Numbered from the stretch's first letter, positions 16,425-25,820 are shown. The stretch: DNA of 64,000 bases from Pseudomonas sp. PD9R (GCF_019200975.1 NZ_JAHTMR010000004.1:248001-312000); one strand, 5' to 3'. Made by a program: numbers and translations. Notes: generated by a model from the sequence alone, not told the origin.

Positions 16425-17984
16425 TCAGGCATGCTGGGGTTTGAAAAACAGCACCACCACGAACGCCGCGAACAGGCAGGCGCCTTGCAACCAGATGGTG
16501 TCGGCGAAGGCCAGCAGTGAGGCCTGGGTTTTGATCTGTGTGCCCATGGTCATGAAGGCTTGATGCTGCGCGCGAGCGGGATCTGCACTGGCAACGCTGA
16601 GAAAGTGCTGAGTCAGGTTCTGTAACCTGGCGTTGGTTGCTTGGGAAAACACGTTGACCTGGGTCGTGATGATTTCTGAGTGGAACTGCTCGCGGTGCGA
16701 AATGAAGGTTTGCAGCAAAGCGATGCCGATGGCGCCACCGAGATTGCGCATCATGTTGAAAATCGCCGCCGCCGAGCCGACGAATTGACGATCGATATTG
16801 CCGGTGGCGAGCGCCGCCAGTGGCGTCATCACCAGTACTTGGGCGAGCGCGCGAACGACGTTGGACAGCATGAACTGTTCGCCGGAAAAGTCGGGTGAGA
16901 GCGGCGTCGCCAAGACGGTGCCGAAGCCGTACAACAGAAATCCCAGGCCTGCGAGTATTCGCGGATCGATCAGGCTTATCAGCCGGGGAAGAAAAGCGAT
17001 CAGCAACAGCTGGGGCAGCCCGAGCCAGGCCATCACGGCGCCGATTTGCGCCGAGTTGTAGCCGTGCAGCCGTGCCAGATACATCGGCAAGGTGAAGATC
17101 CAGCCGTACATCGTGAAGCCAAACACGAAGTTCAGCACCGTTCCCAGCCCGAAATTGCGCTGGCCGAGAATGCGCAGATGCAGTAGTGGTTCCTTGCGCC
17201 AGAACTGGATCACGGTAAACGCTGTCAGCGACAGCGCCGCGATAACCGACAGATTGAAAATGAACGGCGAACCCAGCCAGTCTTTGCGATTGCCTTCTTC
17301 CAGTACCGTTTGCAGACAACCGAGGCCGATCGCCATGGTGACAATGCCCCACCAGTCGCCTTTGGCGAGCAGATGCCATTGCCGTTCCGTCGCGGCGACC
17401 GTGGACCAGAGGATGGCCACGGTGAGCAACCCGGGGAGCACGCTGATGTAGAAGATCGATTGCCAGCCGAATTGATCGTTGAAGTAGCCACCGGCGACCG
17501 GGCCAATGGAGGGCGCGAGCACCGCGGCCAGGGAATACACCGCCATGCCGATCGGTTGTTGATGACGAGGCAGACTGGTCATGATGATCGAGAAGGCCAG
17601 CGGGATCAGTGCACCGCCCGCAAAACCCTGCACGGCACGCATCACGATCATCTGCCCGAGGGTATGGGTAAAGGCACAGGCGACAGTGAAGGTGATGAAC
17701 GCGATGGCACTGCCAATCAAGTAGGTGCGCATTGAGAAAATGCGTGTCAGCCAACCGCTCATGGGAATGACGATGATTTCCGCGACGAGATACGAGGTGG
17801 TGATCCAGCCGCCTTCGTCGGCCCCGGCGCCGATTGCGCCCTGAATATCCGCCAGCGAAGAACCGACGATCTGAATGTTCAGGATGGCGAGAAACGCGCC
17901 CAGGGCAGCCCCGCACACGGCCATCCACGTTTTGAACGAAGCACCGACGGGTGGGTGCGGCGGATCAATGCTGTCGACAGTCAT
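16425..17984 (-). CDS. DHA2-family MFS multidrug efflux pump (EmrB-like)
   Basis: 519 residues with 14 predicted membrane helices, the DHA2 (EmrB/QacA) pattern. Motifs include the helix-5 motif C-like GPVAGGYFNDQFGWQSIFYI and helix 2/3 loop SGWLTRIFSMRTYLIGS. It works with the EmrA-like adaptor and OprM-like channel encoded either side to move drugs or aromatic compounds from the cytoplasm to the outside using the proton gradient. It starts 44 bases after the adaptor gene. Confidence 0.93.
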   Translation of the reverse strand: MTVDSIDPPHPPVGASFKTWMAVCGAALGAFLAILNIQIVGSSLADIQGAIGAGADEGGWITTSYLVAEIIVIPMSGWLTRIFSMRTYLIGSAIAFITFTVACAFTHTLGQMIVMRAVQGFAGGALIPLAFSIIMTSLPRHQQPIGMAVYSLAAVLAPSIGPVAGGYFNDQFGWQSIFYISVLPGLLTVAILWSTVAATERQWHLLAKGDWWGIVTMAIGLGCLQTVLEEGNRKDWLGSPFIFNLSVIAALSLTAFTVIQFWRKEPLLHLRILGQRNFGLGTVLNFVFGFTMYGWIFTLPMYLARLHGYNSAQIGAVMAWLGLPQLLLIAFLPRLISLIDPRILAGLGFLLYGFGTVLATPLSPDFSGEQFMLSNVVRALAQVLVMTPLAALATGNIDRQFVGSAAAIFNMMRNLGGAIGIALLQTFISHREQFHSEIITTQVNVFSQATNARLQNLTQHFLSVASADPARAQHQAFMTMGTQIKTQASLLAFADTIWLQGACLFAAFVVVLFFKPQHA

Positions 17985-18028
17985 GGCACGCTCCCTTGGC
18001 CTGGGTTATCTGAAAGGTCATCGTCGAC

Positions 18029-19135
18029 TTACCCCTCATGGCGGGTAGTGACATCGACCTGCACCGACATGCCAGGACGCAACCGGCCTTGCAGTTGGAC
18101 CGGCACATCGACCGCGATCCTGACCGGAATGCGTTGAACGATCTTGGTGAAGTTGCCGGTGGCGTTGTCGGAGGGCAGCAGACTGAACTCCAATCCGCTG
18201 GCGGGGGACAGGCTGTGTACGTACCCGGTGAGGCTTTCGTCGTTGAAACTGTCGACGTGAATGCGCGCTTTATCATCTTCGCGCAGGCGACCCAGTTGGG
18301 TTTCCTTGAAGTTGGCGACGACATAGACCGTTTGCAGCGGTACGACAGCCATCAAGGCGCTTCCCGGTTGAACCCATTGTCCGGGGCGAATCGTGCGTGA
18401 ACCCACTGTCCCATCGATTGGCGCGATGATCCGGGTGTAGGCCAGGTTCAGTTCGGCTTGTTGCAGCGCGGCAGCGGTCTGTTGCACTCGGGCCTGTGCG
18501 ACGGTTCTATCGGCCTTGAGGGTATCGATCTTGCGTTGACTGGCTCGGGCCGCAGCCCGTTGTTGCGCCAATTGAGCAACCGCGACCTGTTGTTTCGCGT
18601 CGTCTTCCTGGGCGCTCTGTTGCGAGGTGTAGCCAATACCGTTGAGCGTGCGTGAGCGACTGCGGTTGATCGAGGCGATGTTCAGTTGCGCAACCATGGC
18701 GGCAACCTGAGCGTTGGCTTCGTCAAATCGTGCCGATTGTTCCAGCACCTTGGCGTCCAGGGTGGTGAGGCTCGCGGTTGCCGCGGCGTGGGCGGCGCTG
18801 GCGGCTGCCAGCGCCGTCTTGAAGTCATGGTCGTCAAGTCGAGCCAGTAGTTGGCCCGCCTTGACTGGCTGGTTGTCCTCGACCTCCACCGAGGTTACGT
18901 AACCGGACACCCTTGGCGCGATCACCGAAAAATCAGCTTTCACGTAAGCGTCGTCAGTGCCTTCGATAAAACGCCCGCTGGTCCAGTAGCGAACCGCTGC
19001 ATGTACGGCGAATGCAAGGCAGGCAGAGGCGATGAGGACAATGGCCCAGAGTCGTGTGGATGACCTGGATGAGGGGACTGATCGGGATTGTTCCAATGTA
19101 AATGCTCCAGCAAGAATTATTGAGGTGGATGACAT
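18029..19135 (-). CDS. HlyD/EmrA-family membrane fusion protein
   Basis: A periplasmic adaptor: short cytoplasmic N-terminus, one transmembrane segment (LWAIVLIASACLAFAVHAAV), biotinyl-lipoyl-like half motif (SVIAPRVSGYVTSVEVEDNQ), long Ala/Gln-rich coiled coil, and the second half motif (IIAPIDGTVGSRTIRPGQWV). The start is uncertain: the ATG at 19133-19135 has no clear binding site, while the TTG at 19094-19096 (LEQSRSV) has GGAG 8 bases upstream. It is the first gene of the efflux operon and diverges from a LysR gene 60-70 bases away. Confidence 0.9.
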   Translation of the reverse strand: MSSTSIILAGAFTLEQSRSVPSSRSSTRLWAIVLIASACLAFAVHAAVRYWTSGRFIEGTDDAYVKADFSVIAPRVSGYVTSVEVEDNQPVKAGQLLARLDDHDFKTALAAASAAHAAATASLTTLDAKVLEQSARFDEANAQVAAMVAQLNIASINRSRSRTLNGIGYTSQQSAQEDDAKQQVAVAQLAQQRAAARASQRKIDTLKADRTVAQARVQQTAAALQQAELNLAYTRIIAPIDGTVGSRTIRPGQWVQPGSALMAVVPLQTVYVVANFKETQLGRLREDDKARIHVDSFNDESLTGYVHSLSPASGLEFSLLPSDNATGNFTKIVQRIPVRIAVDVPVQLQGRLRPGMSVQVDVTTRHEG

Positions 19136-19202
19136 CACGGGTGCTACTGCCTTGGCGTCGCTACTACCGACGGCTATGCTTCCGATTTTCGGAAGCATGT
19201 TC

Positions 19203-20099
19203 ATGGCGGATGAAATCAACGATTTACGATTGCTCGTGCAATTGGTCTCCTCGGCAGGTGTGACCAAGGCGGCGATCGCTTTGAACAGTTCGCCCGCGGC
19301 TGTGAGTCGTCGTCTCACGGCTCTGGAAAATCGTTTGGGGGTTCGTCTGATTGATCGTCATGCCCGGCGTTTTCGGCTGACCGAAGAGGGCGTGCTGTTG
19401 CATGAGGGTGCGCTGTCGATCCTTGCGCAGGTCGATGAGGTCGAAGCAGAGATCAGTGTCGGCAGCCAGCCCAGTGGGCGCTTGCGGGTCTGCACCCCGG
19501 TACACATCGGTCGAACGGACATAGGCCCTCTGGTTGCACAGTTCACGCAACGCTATCCCCATGTCAGTGTTGAACTGGTGCTGACGGATGCCGAGGTCAA
19601 TCTCGTCGAAGAGGACATCGATATCGCGATCTGCGTCGGTGAGCCGGATTCACAATCGATGGTTAGGCGCAGACTGCTGCCGAGTCGCCGCGTGATCGTT
19701 GCTTCGCCGGACTACCTCGAGCGCAAGGGCAGGCCACGGGTACCCGAAGATCTGCTCAAACATGATTGCCTGTTGCTGGTGCGCGGGCGCCGGGTGTTTG
19801 ATCGCTGGCAATTCGTCAATAACGGCAATGCCTATGAGCTCCAGGTGCGCGGCCGAATGCTCACCAGCAGCAGTGAAGTCACCCATCAATGGGCGCTCAG
19901 CGGTTACGGGATTGTGGTGAAGATGCAGTACGACATCGTTGAAGACCTCGCCGCCGGCCGGCTGGTGGAATGCCTGCCTGAATTCGCCAGCGACTCCATC
20001 GACCTGTACATCTGCTATGCCGCTAAACGTCACCTGCCGGGGCGTGCCCGGGTGTTCATCGATTTTCTGGTGGAGGCGATGGCACGACGAGTTTGGTGA
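19203..20099 (+). CDS. LysR-family regulator of the efflux operon
   Basis: A 298-residue LysR protein: HTH at DLRLLVQLVSSAGVTKAAIALN...SRRLTALENRL and substrate-binding domain starting GRLRVCTPVHIGR. I chose the ATG at 19203 (MADEIND), which fits the family start; an ATG six bases upstream is an alternative. The divergent position, within 70 bases of the EmrA-like gene, points to control of that efflux operon (inference). Confidence 0.88.
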   Translation: MADEINDLRLLVQLVSSAGVTKAAIALNSSPAAVSRRLTALENRLGVRLIDRHARRFRLTEEGVLLHEGALSILAQVDEVEAEISVGSQPSGRLRVCTPVHIGRTDIGPLVAQFTQRYPHVSVELVLTDAEVNLVEEDIDIAICVGEPDSQSMVRRRLLPSRRVIVASPDYLERKGRPRVPEDLLKHDCLLLVRGRRVFDRWQFVNNGNAYELQVRGRMLTSSSEVTHQWALSGYGIVVKMQYDIVEDLAAGRLVECLPEFASDSIDLYICYAAKRHLPGRARVFIDFLVEAMARRVW

Positions 20100-20112
20100 G
20101 TTGACCTGAACA

Positions 20113-20133
20113 GGGCGCTGATGCGCAGCGCCC
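20113..20133. terminator. Hairpin between convergent genes
   Basis: GGGCGCTG (20113-20120) pairs with CAGCGCCC (20126-20133) around a 5-base loop. There is no T-tract on either strand, so only the position between convergent stops supports a terminator role. Confidence 0.4.
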
Positions 20134-20147
20134 CGTCAGGCAGGCAA

Positions 20148-20621
20148 TCAGACGTTGCTGACTTCGCCGCCGGCAACAGGCTTCCAGTTCTGCAACGGCG
20201 TCAGAAAGTGCAGCTCGAATCGGCGTTCGACAAAGGCCCAGCGTCCGTTTCGACGTTCGAGGCGATCGTGATACAGGCCGCTGATTTGCGTCTGGCCCAT
20301 TTCAACGTGAGTCACCAGGCAGTCCACAGCGACCTTGGCGGTAGCGCGATCACCGTCGAGGTTGATCAGAGTGTTGGCCATCCAGTGATGCATATGCGGC
20401 ATTTGCGACCAGTTCTGATGCGCGGACGCAACAATGGCGTCGATACCCTCGAAATTGCCGAACGCATCGCCCAGGGCCAGAACCGCCCCTTCGTGCCAGA
20501 TGCTGCGCAGTAGGGCTTCATCATGACCGTCGAATGCGTGTCCATACTCGGCGACCAGGCGTTGAATCGCCAACTCGCTTTCTACTGCGTCCAGACGGGA
20601 TTCCAGATCTTGCTTGCTCAT
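20148..20621 (-). CDS. SnoaL-like (NTF2-fold) protein
   Basis: 157 residues of the SnoaL_4 type of NTF2-like fold, whose members include ketosteroid isomerases, dehydratases and ring hydroxylase small subunits. The conserved MPHMHHWMANTLINLDGDRA block and the C-terminal RRNGRWAFVERRFELHF are clear. It is a paralogue of the SnoaL protein at 29170 (roughly half the residues identical by eye, both with HMHHWMAN). It is the last gene of a minus-strand operon, 16 bases after the SDR. Likely a small isomerase, hydrolase or dehydratase on a pathway intermediate; reaction unknown. Confidence 0.87.
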   Translation of the reverse strand: MSKQDLESRLDAVESELAIQRLVAEYGHAFDGHDEALLRSIWHEGAVLALGDAFGNFEGIDAIVASAHQNWSQMPHMHHWMANTLINLDGDRATAKVAVDCLVTHVEMGQTQISGLYHDRLERRNGRWAFVERRFELHFLTPLQNWKPVAGGEVSNV

Positions 20622-20637
20622 GGTGTTTCTCTCTTGA

Positions 20638-21474
20638 TCAGTGTTGAAAATCAGTACTGAGGGTCAGCTCACGCCAGCGGGCAGTTTCCTCGGCCACGGC
20701 GCTCAGTTTGTCTTCGACGACCTTGAGTGCGTCGGCACCGGCAATAAACCGCAGAGGAGGGTGCGGCTCATTCACCAGGTGCACCACGGCGACACCCAGA
20801 CGCGCTGGATCACCTACCTGCTGGTGGTTGCGTGCGGCGAACACCGCTTGCGCCCTGGCCCGGTATTCGTCGTAGTCGGGTATTTCGCCGCTTCCCAGTT
20901 TCAACGAGCGACTGTCGAGAAAGTCGGTGCGAAACGCGCCGGGTTCTATGAGGGTCAGCTTGATGCCGAAACTGGCGATCTCCTGCGCCAGTGATTCGGA
21001 GAAACCTTCCAGGGCGAACTTGGTGGCCGAGTACATCGACGCCCCGGCGACACCTTTGAAACCGCCGTTGGAGGACATGTTGATCACATGCCCGCTGCGC
21101 TGTTTGCGCAGCACCGGCAGCACGGCGCGGGTGACATTGAATGTGCCCAGGACGTTGGTGGCGAACTGGCGTTCGATGGCTCCGGATTCGATTTCCTCGA
21201 ACGGCCCGAACTGGCCATAACCTGCGTTGTTGACCAATACGTCGATGCGACCGAAATGTTCTAGACAAGCAATGATCACGGCATGCGCCTGAGCCTGGTC
21301 ACGAATGTCGAGTTGCGCCGTGAGGACGTGATCGCCGAAGCCGGCGTAAACGACGTTCAGACGCCCGAGGTCAAGGTCGGTCGCAACCACCCGATCTCCC
21401 GCCGCCAGTGCCGCCCTGGCAATGCCGGCACCAATGCCACCGGCGCTGCCGGTAACCAGCCAGACCTTGCTCAT
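20638..21474 (-). CDS. Short-chain dehydrogenase/reductase
   Basis: 278 residues, classical SDR: nucleotide-binding TGSAGGIG at 8-15, NNAG at 82-85, catalytic Ser134, Tyr148 and Lys152 (YSATK). Asp33 after the second strand hints at NAD(H). The start ATG at 21472-21474 overlaps the upstream epimerase stop by 4 bases (ATGA), so the two are translationally coupled. Substrate unknown, probably a pathway alcohol or ketone. Confidence 0.9.
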   Translation of the reverse strand: MSKVWLVTGSAGGIGAGIARAALAAGDRVVATDLDLGRLNVVYAGFGDHVLTAQLDIRDQAQAHAVIIACLEHFGRIDVLVNNAGYGQFGPFEEIESGAIERQFATNVLGTFNVTRAVLPVLRKQRSGHVINMSSNGGFKGVAGASMYSATKFALEGFSESLAQEIASFGIKLTLIEPGAFRTDFLDSRSLKLGSGEIPDYDEYRARAQAVFAARNHQQVGDPARLGVAVVHLVNEPHPPLRFIAGADALKVVEDKLSAVAEETARWRELTLSTDFQH

Positions 21475-22370
21475 CTCGGCATTTCCTGTTCGATCCAGTT
21501 CTGCACCGAGCTGTATACAGGCGCCCAACCCAACTCCTGGCGTGCACGTTTGGCACGAACCCGGCTGTTGCTGCCGAAGGTGTAATGCCCGTGCAGCGGG
21601 CCCCAGTACTGTGAAGCTTCTGCGACTGTCCAGAACTGCACCGGACCCAGTTCAAGACGGCGGGCAATCGACTGGCCGATATCGAGGAAAGCGGCTTCGC
21701 CGTTTTCCACGTAGTAGAAAGCACCTGCGGGTGCTTTCTGCAGGGCCAGCAGGAACAATTCGGCGACATCCAGGACATGCACGTTGGACCAGCGATTCAC
21801 GCCAGTACCGACAATGCGTACCACGCCGCTTTGCTGTGCCTGCTGCGCAAGCCAGGGAATCTGTACGCTTTCCTTGTGTACACCGGAACCGATGCCGTAG
21901 ATGGTGCTGGGGCAGATCACCACCGAGCGGATGTTTTGCTCAGCCGCTCCCAGCACCTTGAGGTCAATGTCGCGACGCGGCTGCTTGGACTCAGCGACTA
22001 CAAACGGTGTGTCTTCATCGAACACGCTTGGGTTTACTGCGATGCCTTGAGCGTCATCGCCGATCACACTGGACCCGCTGGTGTGAAGCAACGGTTTGCC
22101 CGATCCCTTGAGTGCGTGGATGAACGCGTCGATGGCGCCCGGGTGATCACTGTCGGCGGTGTGAATGACACCGTCGGATGCACTGGATTCGCGGATCAGC
22201 AGGTCGCGATCGTCGAGACTGCCGACCACCGGTTCGATGCCCAGGGCTTTCACCTGAATGGCTTTTTGTTCGTCGCGAACCAGTCCGCGAACGGAGTAGC
22301 CAGCGCGTATCAACCGCAGGGCGACGGTGCCGCCTACATAACCGTTTGCGCCTGTCAGAAATATGCTCAT
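21471..22370 (-). CDS. NAD-dependent epimerase/dehydratase family protein (extended SDR)
   Basis: 299 residues. It begins FLTGANGYVGG (GxxGxxG), has a STIYG segment with the extended-SDR tyrosine, and ends in the family's C-terminal substrate domain. Members include sugar epimerases, dihydroflavonol reductases and 3-beta-hydroxysteroid dehydrogenases. It heads a three-gene minus operon (with SDR and SnoaL) and diverges from the OprD porin, sharing the operator-bearing promoter region 22371-22784. A reductase role on a cyclic ketone seems more likely than sugar metabolism here, by context only. Confidence 0.88.
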   Translation of the reverse strand: MSIFLTGANGYVGGTVALRLIRAGYSVRGLVRDEQKAIQVKALGIEPVVGSLDDRDLLIRESSASDGVIHTADSDHPGAIDAFIHALKGSGKPLLHTSGSSVIGDDAQGIAVNPSVFDEDTPFVVAESKQPRRDIDLKVLGAAEQNIRSVVICPSTIYGIGSGVHKESVQIPWLAQQAQQSGVVRIVGTGVNRWSNVHVLDVAELFLLALQKAPAGAFYYVENGEAAFLDIGQSIARRLELGPVQFWTVAEASQYWGPLHGHYTFGSNSRVRAKRARQELGWAPVYSSVQNWIEQEMPR

Positions 22371-22538
22371 GTGTACCTCATTGGGTTGATGACTGAATCC
22401 GTAAGCACCCGTTGGCGCTCGGTGACGGCCAATCTATCGGCGAAAGGTGGGGGGAATAAGGGGGGGACAAGTCGTCTGAGAAGTGATGCAGATGTCATCA
22501 ATGTACGGATTGGACTGCAATCTGTCGGTCAGTAAATT

Positions 22539-22576
22539 CACTAACATGTCAAATATTAGACGAATGTGATTGACTG
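22539..22576. promoter_or_regulatory. Shared operator/promoter element upstream of OprD porin
   Basis: Contains ATGTCAAATATTAGAC (22546-22561), a near-palindrome, then GTGATTGAC. The same arrangement with the same spacing recurs at 24129-24168 before the aldehyde dehydrogenase. Within the divergent promoter region it could serve both the epimerase operon and the porin. It is probably bound by the TetR protein encoded at 39061 (inference). Confidence 0.6.
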
Positions 22577-22746
22577 GTGTGTACGCCAGGATCAAGATGG
22601 ATTCCGGCATGAAGGGAAGGCTTGTCGGGCGCCTCACACAAGCGCCATCCAACACTTGGAATTGTCCTAAGCACGACGATAAAAACGACGGGAGCGCCGT
22701 GCCGGTGCATTGCTACCGTGATGACCAGGCCGTACTCCACACATAA

Positions 22747-22775
22747 ATCCTGAACAAATCCAAAAAATACAGGAT
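22747..22775 (+). promoter_or_regulatory. 5' UTR hairpin covering the ribosome binding site of OprD gene
   Basis: ATCCTG (22747-22752) pairs with CAGGAT (22770-22775); the second arm holds the AGGA ribosome binding site 10 bases before the ATG. An almost identical arrangement precedes the second porin (62605-62631). The loop is A-rich. Together they suggest control at translation. Confidence 0.5.
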
Positions 22776-22784
22776 GAGCAAAAC

Positions 22785-24104
22785 ATGACTGTTATCTATT
22801 CAAAGGTGACATGGGCTGCCGTGCTCATGGGTTTCTCAACGGCTTCTTTCGCTGTCGATCAGAGCGATTCAGCCGGCTTTCTCGAAGACGGCAAGACGAA
22901 GCTTTTGAGCCGTAACTTCTACTTCAACCGTGATTTTCGCAGCGACTACGGTCCCACCAATCTGCGCCAGGAGTGGGCGCAAGGCTTCCTCCTTGATTAC
23001 AAATCCGGGTACACCCAGGGCCCTGTGGGTTTCGGCCTCGATGCTTACGGCATGCTTGGCATCAAGCTCGACGGCAGTCGCCAGCGCTCGCCCCTGAATC
23101 TGTTGCCGATTAACAGCAAAGGCGAGCCGGAAGATGAATGGTCGGAAGGCGGCGGGGCGGTAAAAATGCGATGGTCCGCTACCGAGTTGAAATACGGCAA
23201 TCTGATGCCGCTTAACCCGGTGTTCGCCATGGCCAACGCGCGACTGTTTCCCTCCAGTGCCGAAGGCTTTCAGTTACTAAGTACCGACATCCCGAGATTG
23301 AGCATTGATGCCGGGCACTTCACCTCGGGAAACGGCGTCAACTCGACCAATGACAACGGACCGCTCAGCGCCTTCTACGCCCGCATCGACGCCAAGCGTG
23401 TCGACTATTTCGGTGGCTTCTACAAGGCTTCGGATAGCCTTAAATTGGGAGCATTCGCCGCCAATTATCAGGACATCTGGAACCAGTATTTCGCCAGCGC
23501 CGATTACGTTTGGGCCATCGATAATTTGCAGTCCGTTAGTTTGTCACTGGCCGGTTTTCACACTGAAGACAGCGGCAAATCACTGGCGGGAAATATCGAC
23601 AACAACACGTGGTCGGCGAGCCTGGCCTACAAACGGGGCCCGCACAAGTTGACGCTGGGGCGGCAGGTGGTCAACGGCAATGAGCCCTATGACTACCTTG
23701 GGTTCGGTAACCAGCCGGGTGATGCCGTTGCCTTTCTCGCCAACAAATCGCAGAACGCCGATTTCAACCTGCCCAACGAACGGTCCTGGCAATTGCGTTA
23801 TGACCTGGACATGGTGGCATTCGGTATTCCCGGCCTGACGTTGATGGGGCGTTACCTCACCAGCGACGGAATCGATGGCAGCGGTTATGGCACGGGGGCC
23901 TACTCGCGCTTCAAGGCCATTACCGATGGCAGCCGTTGGGAACGCGATCTGGAGGTGAGGTACGTGGTTCAGAGCGGACCGGCAAAGGACCTGTCCTTTC
24001 GTGTCAGGCAAGCCACTCTGCGATCGGATGCTGCCGTGCAGCGTGCAGACCTGCCGAATCTGGATGAGGTGCGGGTGATCATTGATTACCCGTTCTCTTT
24101 CTAG
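22785..24104 (+). CDS. OprD-family outer-membrane porin
   Basis: 439 residues with a signal peptide ending STASFA, then the OprD hallmark start GFLEDGKTKLLSRNFYFNRD and a C-terminal Phe-ending beta strand (VIIDYPFSF). OprD-type porins are specific channels for small carboxylates and amino acids. It lies between the epimerase operon and the aldehyde dehydrogenase operon, with an operator like theirs, so it is probably the uptake channel for the pathway substrate. A close paralogue is at 62640. Confidence 0.93.
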   Translation: MTVIYSKVTWAAVLMGFSTASFAVDQSDSAGFLEDGKTKLLSRNFYFNRDFRSDYGPTNLRQEWAQGFLLDYKSGYTQGPVGFGLDAYGMLGIKLDGSRQRSPLNLLPINSKGEPEDEWSEGGGAVKMRWSATELKYGNLMPLNPVFAMANARLFPSSAEGFQLLSTDIPRLSIDAGHFTSGNGVNSTNDNGPLSAFYARIDAKRVDYFGGFYKASDSLKLGAFAANYQDIWNQYFASADYVWAIDNLQSVSLSLAGFHTEDSGKSLAGNIDNNTWSASLAYKRGPHKLTLGRQVVNGNEPYDYLGFGNQPGDAVAFLANKSQNADFNLPNERSWQLRYDLDMVAFGIPGLTLMGRYLTSDGIDGSGYGTGAYSRFKAITDGSRWERDLEVRYVVQSGPAKDLSFRVRQATLRSDAAVQRADLPNLDEVRVIIDYPFSF

Positions 24105-24130
24105 TGGTTGTGTTTTTTTGCCTTGTATTT

Positions 24131-24168
24131 GACATATATGTCTAATATTAGACCTTGGTGATTGACAG
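24131..24168. promoter_or_regulatory. Operator/promoter element upstream of aldehyde dehydrogenase operon
   Basis: Holds two overlapping palindromes: GACATATATGTC (24131-24142) and GTCTAATATTAGAC (24140-24153), followed by GTGATTGACAG. It aligns with 22539-22576. The first palindrome is of the GAC-N6-GTC form also seen at 29117, 29733, 51227 and 51258. Confidence 0.65.
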
Positions 24169-24238
24169 TGTTTTTTCTGCGGAGCAAGATTATTTCAAGA
24201 CGACTTCACCGGGTTGGCTCTTTCGGCCCGCGATCGAT

Positions 24239-24252
24239 AACAACGAAAGGAG
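24239..24252 (+). promoter_or_regulatory. Crc/Hfq-type A-rich site at ribosome binding site
   Basis: AACAACGAAAGGAG overlaps the ribosome binding site of the aldehyde dehydrogenase gene. In Pseudomonas such AANAANAA-like sites bind Hfq/Crc and block translation under catabolite repression. Confidence 0.5.
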
Positions 24253-24258
24253 TTGAAC

Positions 24259-25728
24259 ATGAGTAACCAACAGCTTGCGCCCTCTACCTTGTGGGGCGGC
24301 AAGATCTACAGTGATGGTTGGGTCGAACCCGGCCTGGGAACGGAAGTGGTCTTCGAGAAGGCTACAGGTGCTGAACTTGGGCGTATCGGTTTCGCTTCTG
24401 CCAGCGATGTGGCGGCGGCCGCCGCTTCAGCAAAAGCCGCTCAAGTCGCTTGGGCCGCTTTGCCAGCGCCACAACGCGGTGACGTGATCCGGCGTTTCTC
24501 GCAACTGGTCCTTGAGCACGGCGACGAAATTGCTGAAATGATCGTCCGTGAAACAGGCTCCATCCGGCCCAAAGGCCAATGGGAAGTGCACATGACGGCA
24601 CGTGAAGTGCTAGAGGCTGCGGCATTGGCCAGTCAACCGGGCGGTGTGCTCACGGCGACGGCAGAGGTCGGACGACAAAGCGTGGCTCGTCGTATTCCGA
24701 TCGGTGTCGTCGGGATCATTACTCCGTGGAACTCACCATTCTTGCTGGCCTCCCGCGCCATAGCCCCGGCGTTGACCATGGGTAATGCGGTCATTCTCAA
24801 GCCTGATCCACAATCGCCGATTTGCGGTGGCGTGTTTTTCGCCCAATTGCTGGAAGAGGCTGGTCTGCCCAAAGGATTGTTCCATGTGCTGCCAGGGGGC
24901 GCTGAAACCGGTGACGCACTGGTTCGCGACCCGTTGGTCAACATGATCAGCTTCACCGGTTCCACTAAAGTCGGCCGTCAGATCGGTGGCATTGCTGGCC
25001 AGATGCTCAAGCGGGTATCGCTGGAACTGGGTGGCAACAACCCTTACATCGTCCTCGACGATGCCAACATCGAAGCGGCCACCAGTGCGGGTGCCTGGGG
25101 TTCGTTCTTCCACCAAGGGCAGATTTGCCTGACCACCGGTCGCCATTTGGTGCATGAGCGGATTGTCGACAGGTATGTCGAATCCCTGGCTGCCCGTGCG
25201 AGGAAATTGGTGGTGGGCGACCCTGCGACGGGTGAAGTGCACTTGGGGCCGATCGTCAATGAGCGCCAGGCTGCAGGCGTCGACCGGATCGTTGCCGCTT
25301 CGCTGGCCAAAGGCGCCACACTGGTTGCCGGTGGTTCACGCGATGGGCTGTTCTATCAGCCCGCAGTAATCCGCGATGTCGTACCGGGCATGTCGCTGTT
25401 CGACGAAGAGATCTTCGGGCCAGTGGCTGCCATCACCACGTTCAGTGACGACGAGCAGGCCATTGCACTGGCGAACCAGACCGACTATGGCCTCAGCGCC
25501 GCCATTGTCACCCCGGATCTGGCACGCGCCCAGCGCATAGCTGATTGTCTGCACTCAGGGATCATTCACATCAACGACCAGACCGTGCTGCATGAGGTTT
25601 ACGGCCCCATCGGTGGTGTCGGCGTATCTGGTAACGGCTTCAATCACAGCACGCTGACCAACGCCGATCAGTTCACCGAGTGGCAGTGGGTGACTACACG
25701 AATGGAGGTTCCACCTTACCCCTATTGA
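24259..25728 (+). CDS. NAD(P)-dependent aldehyde dehydrogenase (benzaldehyde dehydrogenase-like)
   Basis: 489 residues, ALDH superfamily. Catalytic Cys290 (GQICLTTG) and general-base Glu256 (LELGGNN) are present, as is the NAD motif FTGSTKVGR and IIFGP-type EEIFGPV. GQICLTTGRHLVHE and ELGGNNPYIVLDDA resemble benzaldehyde/vanillin dehydrogenases more than betaine aldehyde dehydrogenases. The ATG at 24259 has AAAGGAG 6 bases upstream. It is the first gene of the main catabolic operon and would make a carboxylic acid from an aldehyde. Confidence 0.92.
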   Translation: MSNQQLAPSTLWGGKIYSDGWVEPGLGTEVVFEKATGAELGRIGFASASDVAAAAASAKAAQVAWAALPAPQRGDVIRRFSQLVLEHGDEIAEMIVRETGSIRPKGQWEVHMTAREVLEAAALASQPGGVLTATAEVGRQSVARRIPIGVVGIITPWNSPFLLASRAIAPALTMGNAVILKPDPQSPICGGVFFAQLLEEAGLPKGLFHVLPGGAETGDALVRDPLVNMISFTGSTKVGRQIGGIAGQMLKRVSLELGGNNPYIVLDDANIEAATSAGAWGSFFHQGQICLTTGRHLVHERIVDRYVESLAARARKLVVGDPATGEVHLGPIVNERQAAGVDRIVAASLAKGATLVAGGSRDGLFYQPAVIRDVVPGMSLFDEEIFGPVAAITTFSDDEQAIALANQTDYGLSAAIVTPDLARAQRIADCLHSGIIHINDQTVLHEVYGPIGGVGVSGNGFNHSTLTNADQFTEWQWVTTRMEVPPYPY

Positions 25729-25795
25729 TGATTGCGACAGTCGATCAAGACACGAGACCACGCTTTTAGGCTGGCTCGACAGGCCAGCCTTCCCG

Positions 25796-25815
25796 AAAAC
25801 AAAAACAACGAGGAA
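25796..25815 (+). promoter_or_regulatory. Crc/Hfq-type A-rich site
   Basis: AAAACAAAAACAACGAGGAA overlaps the ribosome binding site of the flavin dehydrogenase gene; a good AANAANAA match. Confidence 0.55.
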
Positions 25816-25820
25816 GCACC

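Noticed and set aside
16411-17928. A 505-codon open frame overlapping the EmrB-like gene on the same strand
   Set aside because: Its product is Arg/His-rich with no domain pattern, whereas the other frame encodes a clear 14-helix pump. It is a codon-bias shadow.
25769-25789. GGCTGG/CCAGCC hairpin between ALDH and flavin dehydrogenase as terminator
   Set aside because: Six-base stem, nine-base loop and no T-tract; the genes look co-transcribed. It could at most lower downstream expression.
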